DNA of 33,306 nt from NCBI GenBank assembly GCA_022360315.1, contig JAKSDA010000638.1, positions 1 through 33,306 on the forward strand, given 5' to 3'. The translations under genes and the position numbers were made by a program. The notes beneath the pieces are model-generated. The model was not told where the DNA came from. It saw only the letters and a program-made list of their open reading frames with translations, and did not search any database. This DNA comes from Pseudomonadota bacterium. GTDB lineage: Bacteria > Myxococcota_A > Polyangia > Haliangiales > Haliangiaceae. Positions 1 through 9,568 of the stretch are shown here, piece by piece; position 1 is the stretch's first letter; every line of letters starts with the position of its first letter.

Positions 1-417
1 CGCGTCCCTCGCACTGGATTGCACGTGACACCAACAAATGCAGCGGATTACCGTACACTCATGGACGTCCGCGGAACTGGTGGCCCCGTTTTTCGCTACC
101 ATTTCCTGGTCTTGGCCGAACCCACCACCACACCACTGGCCGAGGTAGGTGAAATCACAGTGGGCGACTGGTACACCCAGTATTCTCCACTCCTCGCCCA
201 CCCGCTGGCGGCGCGCCTCGTCGCTCTGGCTCGGTCCGAGGTTTTTGGACCGGCTCTTATCGAGTATCGAGCGACGTGGTTCAGCCACCGCTGGCCCAGC
301 TGCACGCCTTTCGGCCCCGGCCGGGCCGATCGGTTTGCGCTGGTAGCGGTCGAGCAGGGGGCAGTTGCAGCGGGTAGCTCAGTTCGCCATCCTCGAGTGA
401 CCACGAGCACAGAGTGA
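1..417 (+). CDS. Unrecognised partial reading frame at window edge
   Basis: An open frame runs in from the left edge and stops at 415-417; the first possible internal start is a TTG at 19. I do not recognise the product. Its middle (W-Y-T-Q-Y-S-P-L-L-A-H-P-L-A-A-R-L) is encoded by a 66-bp repeat whose second copy is at the right end of the window. Of four base differences between copies, two are silent in this frame and two fall in one codon (V/T), which mildly supports this frame as coding in both places. There is no clear ribosome site, and a competing antisense frame exists. It may be the C-terminal end of a larger gene, a decayed gene, or non-coding repeat DNA. Confidence 0.3.
   Translation, partial: RVPRTGLHVTPTNAADYRTLMDVRGTGGPVFRYHFLVLAEPTTTPLAEVGEITVGDWYTQYSPLLAHPLAARLVALARSEVFGPALIEYRATWFSHRWPSCTPFGPGRADRFALVAVEQGAVAAGSSVRHPRVTTSTE
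172..237 (+). repeat. 66-bp dispersed repeat, left copy
   Basis: Aligns without gaps to 33241-33306 in the same orientation with 4 mismatches in 66. Immediately after it, 241-259 reads gtttttggaccggctctta, an exact 19-mer found inverted at 33164-33182. The longer stretch 201-259 also aligns, with scattered mismatches and a 1-bp gap, to the reverse complement of 33164-33223. This is therefore a multi-copy element with at least three partial copies in the window. Confidence 0.85.
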
Positions 418-650
418 GAGTGCGAACTTCGCTCGACTCGATGGCCTGGCGAGCTTTGTCCACGTCGGTTCGGGTCTGCACTGTCGGCACCAGCGCCGAC
501 CTCGATCGGCGCCAGATCGCGAAGTATGTGGCCTTATGGCCCCATAGGCTTGATAGATATGTGGGCCATCCCGGCCTGTGGTTGCTCCGGAGGGATCGGC
601 CGCTCGACCCCACCTGAGGAGCCGGCGACCGATCCGGCCGATCGGGTCCC

Positions 651-668
651 GTGTCACGACAATGTCAC
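651..668 (+). promoter_or_regulatory. Pho box upstream of phoB
   Basis: Two 7-mers, GTGTCAC (651-657) and ATGTCAC (662-668), repeat with an 11-bp period and a 4-bp spacer. That is the architecture of PhoB operators (CTGTCAT-like direct repeats, one helical turn apart). The site ends 33 bp before the phoB ATG, suggesting autoregulation of phoBR. I see no convincing -10 hexamer after it. Confidence 0.7.
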
Positions 669-701
669 ACGCGCGTACTTGCCCCATGGTACTGATTGCC
701 C

Positions 702-1412
702 ATGCGCGGCTTGATCTTGGTCGTCGAAGACGAGACAGACTTGGCCACGACGCTCGAGTACAACTTGCAGCGCGATGGACACGACGTGCGCGTCGCCCAT
801 ACGGGGCGAGCTGCCCTGGCCGAGGCAGCCAACGATCCGGTACCCGATCTCGTGGTGCTCGATCTGATGCTGCCCGATATTTCTGGCACCGAGGTCTGTC
901 GCCACCTGCGCGAAAGCGAGCGTACTCGCGACATCGCCATCATCATGCTCACCGCCAAGGGCGAGGAGATCGACCGGGTGGTCGGTTTCGAGGTCGGCGC
1001 CGATGACTACGTGGTGAAACCGTTCAGTGTGCGCGAGCTGATGCTGCGGGTGCGCGCCCTTCTGCGCCGCAGCCAGCGCAGCGAGGGCGGCGATGCCGAC
1101 GTGTTTACATTTGGCCGTCTGCGGGTCGACCGCGAAGCGCATCGGGCCTGGGTGGACAATACCGAGGTCAAGCTGACCGCTCTGGAATTCCGTTTACTCC
1201 TCGCTTTTGTTTCGCGGCGTGGCCGGGTGCAGAGCCGCGATGCTCTTTTGTCCGATGTATGGGGCATCCAGGCCGAGGTCACCACGCGGACGGTCGACAC
1301 TCACGTCAAGAGATTGCGCGAAAAACTCGGCGCAGCGGCCGGCTATATCGAAACTCTTCGCGGAGTGGGCTATCGTTTCCGCGACCGCCCCGACGAAGGC
1401 GAAGATGAATGA
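702..1412 (+). CDS. phoB: Phosphate regulon response regulator PhoB
   Basis: OmpR/PhoB-family transcription factor that, once phosphorylated by PhoR, binds Pho boxes and activates phosphate-scavenging genes. The receiver domain (about residues 1-115) shows the acidic pocket VVEDE, phospho-acceptor Asp54 in VVLDLMLPD, the switch Thr in MLTAKGEE and Lys in YVVKPF. A winged-helix DNA-binding domain follows (about 130-230: LTALEFRLL, TRTVDTHVKRLREKL, ETLRGVGYRF). I start at ATG 702; an in-frame TTG at 696 is the alternative. It overlaps phoR by an ATGA junction, so the pair is translationally coupled. The Pho box at 651-668 implies positive autoregulation. Confidence 0.93.
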   Translation: MRGLILVVEDETDLATTLEYNLQRDGHDVRVAHTGRAALAEAANDPVPDLVVLDLMLPDISGTEVCRHLRESERTRDIAIIMLTAKGEEIDRVVGFEVGADDYVVKPFSVRELMLRVRALLRRSQRSEGGDADVFTFGRLRVDREAHRAWVDNTEVKLTALEFRLLLAFVSRRGRVQSRDALLSDVWGIQAEVTTRTVDTHVKRLREKLGAAAGYIETLRGVGYRFRDRPDEGEDE

Positions 1413-3220
1413 AACTGGGCATTCGCGGCAAACTGTTTCTGATCTCGGTCGTGCTGATCGTCATCGCAGGGCTGTCCTGGGGTCTTTATGTCGAGGGCGA
1501 GCTGCGAGTGCGGCTCGAACAGCGCATCGAGACCGAACTCGTCCGTCACGTTCGCACAGCGCGCGAAACCATTCAGGCCACCGATAAACTCGATTCGATC
1601 CCCGCCATCAACCAGCTCGCAACACGGTTGGCCAGGGCCATGGACTGTCGAATTACTGTGATCGCTGCGGGTGGTCGTGTGCTCGGCGACTCGGATCTCA
1701 CCACACCGCAGGTCGTCGCGGTCGACAATCACGGCAATCGCCCCGAGGTGGTGGCCGCACTGGCCCAGGGACAGGGCCGATCGCGTCGCTACAGCACCAC
1801 GCTGGGAGTCGAGATGCTCTACGTGGCAGTGCCCTACCGCGCTGATGGCGAACACGATATCGGCCCGCCCGACGGCAAACCCGGCATCGTGCGAGCTGCC
1901 CGCCCGCTCGCCGAGGTCGACCGCGCTGTTGCCCGGCTGCGCGTGCTCTTGTGGCTGGCCGGTATATTTGGCCTGGTCGTCGCCATCGCGATGAGCGCTC
2001 TGGCCTCGCATTTCTTTTCGCGTACCCTGCGCGAGCTGGCCAGGAGCGCCCGCGCCATATCGAGTGGTGGCTACGAACGACGACCGCGCATCAATGTCGC
2101 CACCAGCGATGAGATCGGCCGCCTGGCCGGTTCTCTGAACCGCATGTCCGAGGATATCGAAGCCACTGTCGCGGCGTTGGCCGCTGAACGCTCGCGTTTC
2201 GAGGCGGTTCTCGAGGGCATGAACGAGGCGGTCATCGCGATCGACAGCGACTTCCGCATCACCCTGACCAACTCGACTGCACAGGAGCTGCTCGAACTCG
2301 ACCACGTCCCGGTCGGCGAGCCGCTCATCGAACACCTGCGCGTGCCCGCCATTCACGACCTTCTCGCCGAGCCCGGCGCATCTGCAACCAGCGAGTTCGA
2401 GCTACCTGGAAAGGTCCCCCGTCGCGTCATGTCCCGGGTGTCGCCCGAGAGCGATAGCGGCGGGTGTATCGTCGTGCTGCACGATGTCACCAGTATTCGC
2501 CGGCTCGAGACGGTGCGTCGCGATTTCGTCGCCAACGTGTCACACGAATTGCGCACTCCGGTCAGCGTAATCCGGGCTAATGCCGAAACCCTGCTCGACG
2601 GAGGAATCGACGATCCGGTCCACTCGAAGCGACTGCTCGACGCGCTTTTGCGCAATGCCGAAAGGCTGTCCCGGCTGCTCGACGACTTGCTCGACCTCGC
2701 CCGGATCGAAGCCGGTCGCTACGACATGGAGCGCGGAGAAGTGTTGCTGGCACGGGCGGCCGAACAGGCCATCGAATCGGTCGAGCGAACTGCCCGGGAA
2801 AAACGCATCGAGCTGCAATGCGAGATCGATGACTCTCTGCGCGTTCAAGCCGATGAGAAGGCGCTGGATCAGATCCTGGTCAACTATCTCGATAACGCGG
2901 TCAAATACACCCCGGAGGGTGGCGCCGTTAGTGTGTCGGCCCGAGCGGACCGAGATCGGGTCATCATTGAAATCGCCGATAATGGTCCGGGCATCCCACC
3001 CCATCTTCGCGAGCGGATTTTCGAGCGATTCTATCGCGTCGACCCCGGCCGATCGCGTAACATGGGGGGCACAGGGCTCGGCCTATCTATCGTCAAACAC
3101 CTGGCCGAGGCAATGGGGGGCGATGCCGGGGTGAGGGCCAGAGAGCCGCACGGTTCGCGTTTTTGGCTGTCGCTGGCTCGGGCCGAAAAGCAGTCTGGCT
3201 CACGTCCGAGTCGTTCGTGA
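1409..3220 (+). CDS. phoR: Phosphate regulon sensor histidine kinase PhoR
   Basis: Membrane sensor kinase that phosphorylates PhoB when phosphate is limiting, gated by the Pst transporter and PhoU. The 603 residues contain two transmembrane segments (about 9-27 and 175-195) flanking an extracytoplasmic domain of about 140 residues, a HAMP linker (about 197-248), a PAS domain (about 257-350), a HisKA dimerisation domain with phospho-acceptor His379 in NVSHELRTP, and an HATPase_c domain with N box (NYLDNAVKY), G1 (DNGPGIP) and G2 (GGTGLGLSIVKHL). The sizeable periplasmic domain is unlike E. coli PhoR, which has almost none, and resembles the PhoR/PnpS forms of Gram-positive and delta-proteobacterial groups. 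The start overlaps the phoB stop by four bases. Confidence 0.93.
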   Translation: MKLGIRGKLFLISVVLIVIAGLSWGLYVEGELRVRLEQRIETELVRHVRTARETIQATDKLDSIPAINQLATRLARAMDCRITVIAAGGRVLGDSDLTTPQVVAVDNHGNRPEVVAALAQGQGRSRRYSTTLGVEMLYVAVPYRADGEHDIGPPDGKPGIVRAARPLAEVDRAVARLRVLLWLAGIFGLVVAIAMSALASHFFSRTLRELARSARAISSGGYERRPRINVATSDEIGRLAGSLNRMSEDIEATVAALAAERSRFEAVLEGMNEAVIAIDSDFRITLTNSTAQELLELDHVPVGEPLIEHLRVPAIHDLLAEPGASATSEFELPGKVPRRVMSRVSPESDSGGCIVVLHDVTSIRRLETVRRDFVANVSHELRTPVSVIRANAETLLDGGIDDPVHSKRLLDALLRNAERLSRLLDDLLDLARIEAGRYDMERGEVLLARAAEQAIESVERTAREKRIELQCEIDDSLRVQADEKALDQILVNYLDNAVKYTPEGGAVSVSARADRDRVIIEIADNGPGIPPHLRERIFERFYRVDPGRSRNMGGTGLGLSIVKHLAEAMGGDAGVRAREPHGSRFWLSLARAEKQSGSRPSRS

Positions 3221-3245
3221 GAAAAAATTCTCTCCACAGGGCACT

Positions 3246-3275
3246 TTGACTGTTTTCCCCTTGTGCTGCTATACA
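3246..3275 (+). promoter_or_regulatory. Sigma70-type promoter for the porin gene
   Basis: TTGACT (3246-3251) and TATACA (3270-3275) with an 18-bp spacer make a good housekeeping promoter. The predicted start near 3282 leaves a leader of about 108 nt before the porin ATG. No TGTCAC-type Pho box is visible here, unlike the neighbouring phoB and pstS promoters. Confidence 0.6.
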
Positions 3276-3301
3276 ACTCTGCAGTAAGGGTACGTACTGC
3301 T

Positions 3302-3359
3302 AACTCTTATAGAGTTCTCGAAAAACAGATATCAAATCAATAGATCTCGAAGGATATCT
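3302..3359 (+). promoter_or_regulatory. Structured 5' leader of the porin mRNA
   Basis: Two inverted repeats lie in the predicted leader: aactct-tat-agagtt (3302-3316, perfect 6-bp stem) and AGATATC (3327-3333) with GATATCT (3353-3359, 7-bp stem, 19-nt loop). They precede the strong ribosome site GGAGGAG at 3379-3385. They could affect mRNA stability or translation; no riboswitch class is recognised. Confidence 0.3.
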
Positions 3360-3389
3360 AGTAACGAACATCGATTTTGGAGGAGTTTC

Positions 3390-4700
3390 ATGGTGTTTCG
3401 TGCCATCCGACCATCGAACATCGCTTTGATTGCCGCTTTCAGCCTCGCCGTGATCTCGGCGACCGCGGGAGTGGCCTCGGCGCAGAACGAGGATTTGGAC
3501 GCCGACGAGCAGGGTCTCGCCAACGAGGTCTCCGAGGGGCAAGCTGATGTGGTAGCGACAGACAACCAGGCCACGGGCGATGCGGCTGGTCCAAGCGCCG
3601 ATGTCAGCGCGACTGCCGCGGCCCCCGAAGCCAAAAAGAAGAGCAAAAAGCTGGTATTCGAGACCGACGACGGCAAGCATAAGATGGCGGTCAAGTCCCG
3701 TATTCAGGGCCGCTACGAGTACACCGGCAAACAAGACGCAGACGACCTGAGCAGATTTGTCCTGCAACGCATCCGCTTGGGCCTAGCGGGTCACGCGTTC
3801 AGTAAGAACATCAACTACGCGTTCCAGGTCGATTTTGCCAAGGGAGCCGAGACGCTCAAGGTGTACTATCTCGATCTGGTGCTCCGCAAGGGCATCCGGC
3901 TCCGCGTCGGTCAGTTCAAACGGCCGACCTCGCGCCAGCTGCTGACCTCGTCCAGTCGGCAGGAATTTGTCGATCGAGCAGTCACGGTGGGGGCGTTCAA
4001 GGGCCGAATCGACATCGGCCTGATGGTACACAACAACTATTCCAAGTCACCCGACTTCGAGTGGGCAGTGGGCGTGTTCAACGGGAACCGCGCCGACACG
4101 GGCAGCATCTCGGTCAATACCGATGATATGGGCCAGGTCACCGGCGTCAGTGGGGAGTCCAACCTGGTCGACAAATTCGGTCCGGTGGTAGTCGCCCGGG
4201 TCGGAATCAACCGCAACGGACTCAAGGGCTATAGCCAGGCCGATCTCGAGGGCGGCCCTCTGCGCTTTGGCGTGGGCGCTGCCGTGCTCGCCGATTTCGA
4301 TATCGACGACACCGACGCAGACAAAGACGGTGCGGCACTCGTGCGCGGTTTTCTCGACTTTGTGGTCAAGGTCAATGGCTTTTCGACCACCGGTGCCCTG
4401 TTTCTGGCCACACAACAAAAAGAAGGCGAAACTGCTTTCACTGAGCAGGAATACGCGGACACCGGATTTCATCTCCAGGCCGGCTATATGGTTACCAAAC
4501 AACACCAGGTCGTGGCCCGCTACGCCCAGGTCATCGCCGACAATGAAGCCAACGATCAGCAGGAAATCACGGCGGGTTATTCGTTCTACCCGTTTAAACA
4601 CAGCTTTAAATGGCAGACCGATGTCGGCCTGAAAACCAAGGGCGACCAGGACCTGGGTGACCAGGTCCTGGTCCGCAGCCAGCTACAGCTCTCATTCTGA
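3390..4700 (+). CDS. OprP/OprO-like phosphate-selective outer-membrane porin
   Basis: Likely forms a phosphate or polyphosphate channel in the outer membrane feeding the periplasmic PstS. The 436-aa product has a Sec signal peptide (about residues 1-32, cleavage after ASA-Q), then an acidic Ala-rich low-complexity stretch (about 33-85) and a Porin_O_P-type barrel with alternating beta-strand pattern ending in LQLSF, the terminal Phe expected for BAM recognition. Motifs such as RIRLGLAGHAFSKNINYAFQ and RLRVGQFKRPTSRQ fit this family. The start has a strong ribosome site seven bases upstream. Position between phoBR and pstSCAB-phoU supports the phosphate role; the exact ion specificity is inferred from context. 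Confidence 0.85.
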   Translation: MVFRAIRPSNIALIAAFSLAVISATAGVASAQNEDLDADEQGLANEVSEGQADVVATDNQATGDAAGPSADVSATAAAPEAKKKSKKLVFETDDGKHKMAVKSRIQGRYEYTGKQDADDLSRFVLQRIRLGLAGHAFSKNINYAFQVDFAKGAETLKVYYLDLVLRKGIRLRVGQFKRPTSRQLLTSSSRQEFVDRAVTVGAFKGRIDIGLMVHNNYSKSPDFEWAVGVFNGNRADTGSISVNTDDMGQVTGVSGESNLVDKFGPVVVARVGINRNGLKGYSQADLEGGPLRFGVGAAVLADFDIDDTDADKDGAALVRGFLDFVVKVNGFSTTGALFLATQQKEGETAFTEQEYADTGFHLQAGYMVTKQHQVVARYAQVIADNEANDQQEITAGYSFYPFKHSFKWQTDVGLKTKGDQDLGDQVLVRSQLQLSF

Positions 4701-4762
4701 GTACCGCGACCCGCAAGTAAGTGCCCAGTAGGGTCGGTCCAGCGCGTCGAAGGCAAGGCGCG
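4701..4762 (+). repeat. 62-bp inverted dispersed repeat, copy 1
   Basis: Begins at the base after the porin stop codon and matches the reverse complement of 12779-12840 without gaps, with 5 mismatches across the first 60 bases. Similarity ends abruptly on both sides. The two copies face each other across about 8 kb holding pstSCAB-phoU, fabI, a hypothetical gene and a pseudogene. Confidence 0.85.
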
Positions 4763-4782
4763 TTCGGGATTTTTCCCAAACG
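4761..4782 (+). terminator. Stem-loop after the porin gene
   Basis: CGTTCGGGA (4761-4769) pairs with TCCCAAACG (4774-4782) over nine positions with one C/A mismatch and a TTTT loop. No U-tract follows, so it may be a weak terminator or a 3' stabiliser. The remaining bases from 4783 to the Pho box at 4995 show no convincing gene. Confidence 0.35.
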
Positions 4783-4994
4783 CTGCTAGAAATCCGCACA
4801 TTCACTGTCGGAGTGAGTGGTTTTGTGGGTTTTTGTGCAAAATTGGCGCACTCTTAGGTCCGAGATTCTCGGGGAGGGGGATTCGTAATCGTTGGATCGC
4901 GAGATACAGGTTGTTCATTATCGTCCTCCAACTGGCTGGAATTATTGCATTGGGCGATCACGATGAGACTGTATGGTCACGAATCGTCGCCTAG

Positions 4995-5026
4995 TTGTCA
5001 CATGGGTGTCACATGACAGGTATTAC
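4995..5026 (+). promoter_or_regulatory. Pho box and -10 element of pstS
   Basis: TTGTCAC (4995-5001) and GTGTCAC (5006-5012) repeat with an 11-bp period, and a weaker third unit (CAGGTAT, 5017-5023) follows in register. TATTAC at 5021-5026 sits 8 bases after the second unit, where the -10 hexamer of PhoB-dependent promoters is expected. Transcription would start around 5033, so the message would be leaderless or almost so relative to ATG 5036. Confidence 0.75.
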
Positions 5027-5035
5027 GGTGTCCCC

Positions 5036-6115
5036 ATGAGTACCTGGACGAGCAAGAGTATCCAGCTAGTCGCCATTGCGGCGTGTGTCGGCCTGGCCTT
5101 TGGCTGCAGTGAGCGCAGAAAGGCCGAAGGTGAGGGGGGAGCTCCCAAGGCCGCCACCGGGTCGGGTAGCGACCAGGCTCCGGCTGCTGCAGCTCAAACC
5201 ATCAAGATCGCCGGTTCCAGTACAGTCTCGCCGATCACCGAGGCGGTGGCCGAGGAGTTTCAGAAAAAAAACCAGGCCCGGGTGACCATCGCTGTTACCG
5301 GTACTGGAGGTGGCTTCAAGAAGTTCTGCCGCGGGGAGACTGCGCTCACTGGCGCCTCGCGTCCGATCAAGCCGACCGAGCGCGAAGCCTGCAAGAAAGC
5401 CAGCATCGGCTACATCGAGCTACCCGTGGCCTACGATGGCCTGGCTGTGGTCGTCAGCAAGCAAAACGACTGGGTCGACCACATGACAACTCAGGAACTC
5501 AAGACCATGTGGGCTCCAGAGTCGGCAAAGCAGGGCATCAAAAAGTGGAGTCAAATCCGCACTGGCTGGCCCGACAAAGAGTTTCACCTCTTTGGACCGG
5601 GCACCGACTCGGGCACGTTCGACTATTTTACCAAGGCGATTGTGGGTAAGGAGCAGGCCAGCCGTGGCGATTTCACGCCCAATGAAGACGACAACGTGCT
5701 GGTCCAGGGCATTTCTGGCGACAAAGTCGCGCTCGGCTACTTCGGCTACGCCTATTACGCCGAAAACAAGGACAAGCTCAAAATCGTGCCGATCGAAGAC
5801 GGCAAAGACGACAATGGCAAGGGACCGATCGCGCCCAGCCTAGAGACAGTCGCCAATGGCACCTATCAACCGCTGTCCCGGCCGATTTTTGTCTATATAA
5901 GTAAAAAAGAGGCCCAGCGGCCCGAGATCGAGGCGTTCGTCAAGTACTACCTCAGCCCTGATGGCCGCAAGCTGGTCAAGGAAGTCGGCTACATTCCCTT
6001 GCCGGACAAGGCTTATGACCTGGTCATCGAGCGATTCAACAAACGCACCGAGGGGTCACTGTTCGAAGGCGGTTCCAAAGTCGGAGTCACCGTCGAGCAA
6101 CTGCTCGGCTCCTGA
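5036..6115 (+). CDS. pstS: Phosphate ABC transporter substrate-binding lipoprotein PstS
   Basis: High-affinity phosphate-binding protein delivering Pi to PstCA. The N-terminus is a lipoprotein signal with Cys24 after LAFG (a slightly irregular lipobox), followed by an Ala/Gly-rich tether. The fold then shows PstS hallmarks: IAGSSTVSPITEAVAEEF, TGTGGGFKKFCRG, TGASRPI, GPGTDSGTFDYF and a C-terminal ISKKEAQRPEIEAFVKYYL. I start at ATG 5036 and reject an upstream in-frame start at 4973, because that would place the Pho box inside the gene and bury the lipoprotein signal. It leads the pstSCAB-phoU series and is likely strongly induced by PhoB. Confidence 0.93.
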   Translation: MSTWTSKSIQLVAIAACVGLAFGCSERRKAEGEGGAPKAATGSGSDQAPAAAAQTIKIAGSSTVSPITEAVAEEFQKKNQARVTIAVTGTGGGFKKFCRGETALTGASRPIKPTEREACKKASIGYIELPVAYDGLAVVVSKQNDWVDHMTTQELKTMWAPESAKQGIKKWSQIRTGWPDKEFHLFGPGTDSGTFDYFTKAIVGKEQASRGDFTPNEDDNVLVQGISGDKVALGYFGYAYYAENKDKLKIVPIEDGKDDNGKGPIAPSLETVANGTYQPLSRPIFVYISKKEAQRPEIEAFVKYYLSPDGRKLVKEVGYIPLPDKAYDLVIERFNKRTEGSLFEGGSKVGVTVEQLLGS

Positions 6116-6207
6116 CGGCCCGCAAAGCAACTCTTCCCGCCCAGGCCCGAGCTGTGGCCGCTCGCGTCCGCTTGCTTGTTTGACCTCTTTTTCGCGTAGG
6201 AACCACC

Positions 6208-7155
6208 TTGATCTTCAACAGTATAGCAGCCGGAGTCGCCCGCGTTGTGAACGGGCTCGGTTCGGGCAAACGCGCAGAAACCACACTGGAACGCCTAATT
6301 CAGGGCGGTTTAGTGGCCTGTGGATTGCTCGCCATCGCAGTCACGGTCGGGATCATCCTGGTCCTGATCTTCGAGACCATCGAGTTTTTTCGCGAGGTCT
6401 CTATAGTCGATTTTTTCACCCAAACCGAGTGGACCCCGCTTTTCATTGATAAGCAGTACGGTATCTGGCCGCTGGTTTCGGGCACAATCCTGACCTCGGT
6501 CATCGCCATCTCGGTGGCTTTGCCCTTCGGACTGATGGCTGCCATCTATCTGAGCGAATTCGCCGCGCCGCGCACCCGTACAACAGTCAAGCCTGCGCTC
6601 GAGCTGCTCGCCGGTGTGCCAACCATCGTGTACGGCTTCTTTGCCCTCACCGTGGTCACCCCGGCCCTCCAGAAAGTGGTGCCCGATCTGGCTCTATTCA
6701 ATGCGCTGGGCCCGGGCATCGTCATGGGCATCATGATCATTCCGATGATCTCGTCGCTCAGCGAGGACGCCATCTACTCAGTACCGGTCAGCCTGCGCGA
6801 GGCGGCTTACGGCCTGGGCGCGGCCAAGCTGCCGACCATTTTTCGCGTGGTCGTGCCCAGCGCCTGGTCGGGCATCGGTGCTGCATTGACCCTGGCCATC
6901 TCGCGGGCGATTGGAGAAACCATGATCGTGGCAGTTGCCGCCGGCCAACAAGCGCGCATCGCCATCGATCCGCGGGCGCCGATCGAGACCATGACCTCAT
7001 ACATCGTCAACGTGGCCAAGGGCGACGTGCCGACCGGCACTCCGGAATACCGGACCATCTTTGCCGTGGGCTCCATGCTCTTCGTGCTGACCCTGGTCAT
7101 GAACCTGCTCAGCTATCGGCTGGCCAAAAGAATGCGCGAGCGAGGAACGAGATAG
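6208..7155 (+). CDS. pstC: Phosphate ABC transporter permease PstC
   Basis: One of two inner-membrane permeases of the Pst importer. The 315-aa product has a cytoplasmic N-terminal stretch, then about six hydrophobic helices and the ABC-permease EAA loop (SLREAAYGLGAAKLPTIFRVVVPSAWSG), which docks on PstB. The large periplasmic loop after the first helix (FFTQTEWTPLFIDKQYGIWPL) is typical of PstC. The start is a TTG at 6208, preceded by a modest AGG-containing ribosome site; no ATG lies in a suitable place. The 92-bp gap after pstS contains no clear terminator, so co-transcription is likely. The stop is three bases before pstA. Confidence 0.92.
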   Translation: MIFNSIAAGVARVVNGLGSGKRAETTLERLIQGGLVACGLLAIAVTVGIILVLIFETIEFFREVSIVDFFTQTEWTPLFIDKQYGIWPLVSGTILTSVIAISVALPFGLMAAIYLSEFAAPRTRTTVKPALELLAGVPTIVYGFFALTVVTPALQKVVPDLALFNALGPGIVMGIMIIPMISSLSEDAIYSVPVSLREAAYGLGAAKLPTIFRVVVPSAWSGIGAALTLAISRAIGETMIVAVAAGQQARIAIDPRAPIETMTSYIVNVAKGDVPTGTPEYRTIFAVGSMLFVLTLVMNLLSYRLAKRMRERGTR

Positions 7156-7158
7156 ACC

Positions 7159-8054
<896 letters not shown>

Positions 8055-8055
<1 letters not shown>

Positions 8056-8867
8056 TGGCCGCACCACAACCGACCCCATATCGAATGCCAGCCGAGGAAG
8101 CAAACAATATCATTAAGAAGATCACCGCCACGGACGTGCATGCGTGGTTCGGCGACAATCATGTGCTCAAGTCCATTACAATGGACATACCGGCAAAACA
8201 GGTCACGGCGATCATCGGGCCGTCCGGATGTGGTAAGTCGACGTTCATTCGCTGCGTCAACCGCATGCACGAGCTCATACCGAATGCCCGCATATCCGGT
8301 TCGATCACCCTGGACGGCGAGAATGTGTACCGACCCGGAGTCGATCCGGTATTGTTGCGCCGGCGGGTGGGCATGGTGTTTCAGAAACCCAACCCATTTC
8401 CATCCATGTCGATCCGAGATAACGTACTGGCCGGGCTCAAGCTGACCCGGCGCTACGCGCGCGCCGACGCGGCTGACACTGTCGAAAACGCACTGCGTCA
8501 AGCAGCGCTATGGGACGAGGTCAAGGACAAGCTCGATGAGCCGGGAACCAGCCTGTCTGGCGGTCAGCAGCAGCGCTTGTGCATCGCCCGCACCCTCGCG
8601 GTAGCGCCCGAGGTCGTGCTCATGGACGAGCCGTGTTCGGCGCTGGACCCCATTGCCACGGCCCGCATCGAGGATCTCTTGCACGTTTTGCGCAAAGATT
8701 ACACCATCGTCATCGTGACCCACAATCTGCAGCAGGCCACGCGGGTATCCCAGCGCACAGCTTTTTTTCTCACCGGCGATCTCGTCGAGTACAGCGACAC
8801 CGATTCGCTCTTCACTTCACCACAGGATCAGCGGACAGAAGACTACATAACCGGTAAATTCGGATGA
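8055..8867 (+). CDS. pstB: Phosphate ABC transporter ATPase PstB
   Basis: ATPase that powers phosphate import and, with PhoU, signals phosphate status to PhoR. The 270 residues include Walker A (GPSGCGKST), Q-loop (MVFQKPNPFPSMSI, the extended form typical of PstB), ABC signature (LSGGQQQRL), Walker B (VVLMDEPCSALDP) and H-loop (IVTHN). The start ATG overlaps the pstA TAA. An open frame extends 267 codons upstream, but it is only the out-of-frame shadow of pstA. The stop overlaps the phoU start (ATGA). Confidence 0.95.
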
Positions 8868-9568
8868 GCACAAATTACAGTTCCAAGTCCCATACCGACC
8901 GCGAGTACGAGTCAGAGCTGCGCCAGGTGCGCGACAATCTCTTGCGTATGGCTGGTGTTGTCGAGGAAATGATCGTCGACGCAGGCCGTGCTCTGGAACG
9001 CGGCGATCTCGAGCTGGCCAAGCGCACGATCGAAGCCGACGGCAATGTCAACTCTATGGAAGTGGAGACCGACGAGTTGTGTCTGCTTATCCTGGCCAAA
9101 CGCCAGCCGCTGGCTTCGGATCTGCGAATGATCACCCTGGCCATGAAGATGGTCACCGATCTCGAGCGCATTGGCGATCTGGCGGTCAATATCAGCGAGC
9201 GCGTGGTCGCGCTGGGCGGCAGTCCTCTGGCGCCGGCGCTCGCGACCAAGATGGCTCGTATGGCCGAGCTCGCGCAAAAGATGGTCAAGATCGCCATCGA
9301 CGCGTTCATCGCTCGCGATGTAACCCGTGCCCGCAGCGTATTCGCTCGCGACCAGGACGTCGACGATTTGTACCGCGAGATCACCGAGCAGGCCCAATAC
9401 GCCATGCGCGACGACGGTGAGTACGTACAGCGCGGAGTACACATCAACGCGATCGCCAAATTCCTGGAGCGCATCGGCGACCATGCGACCAATTTGGCCG
9501 AGCTGGTCATCTTCCTGGTCGAGGGCAAGGACGTCCGCCACAAGGCCGGCCGCTTCGATATCGCGTGA
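8864..9568 (+). CDS. phoU: Phosphate signalling protein PhoU
   Basis: Peripheral membrane regulator linking Pst activity to PhoR and preventing PhoB activation when phosphate is plentiful. The 234-aa all-helical protein contains two PhoU repeats, each with the metal-binding signature (LERIGDLAVNISE near residue 100 and LERIGDHATNLAE near 205). It overlaps pstB by four bases and is the last gene of the series. The 85-bp gap to the convergent fabI contains a short gatatc-gcgt-gatatc palindrome at its start but no clear terminator U-tract. Confidence 0.94.
   Translation: MSTNYSSKSHTDREYESELRQVRDNLLRMAGVVEEMIVDAGRALERGDLELAKRTIEADGNVNSMEVETDELCLLILAKRQPLASDLRMITLAMKMVTDLERIGDLAVNISERVVALGGSPLAPALATKMARMAELAQKMVKIAIDAFIARDVTRARSVFARDQDVDDLYREITEQAQYAMRDDGEYVQRGVHINAIAKFLERIGDHATNLAELVIFLVEGKDVRHKAGRFDIA

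Noticed and set aside
1370..2356. 328-codon minus-strand frame opposite phoR
   Set aside because: Shadow of phoR in GC-rich DNA; no domain pattern.
4973..5035. Upstream start for PstS
   Set aside because: It would include the Pho box and displace the lipoprotein signal from the N-terminus.
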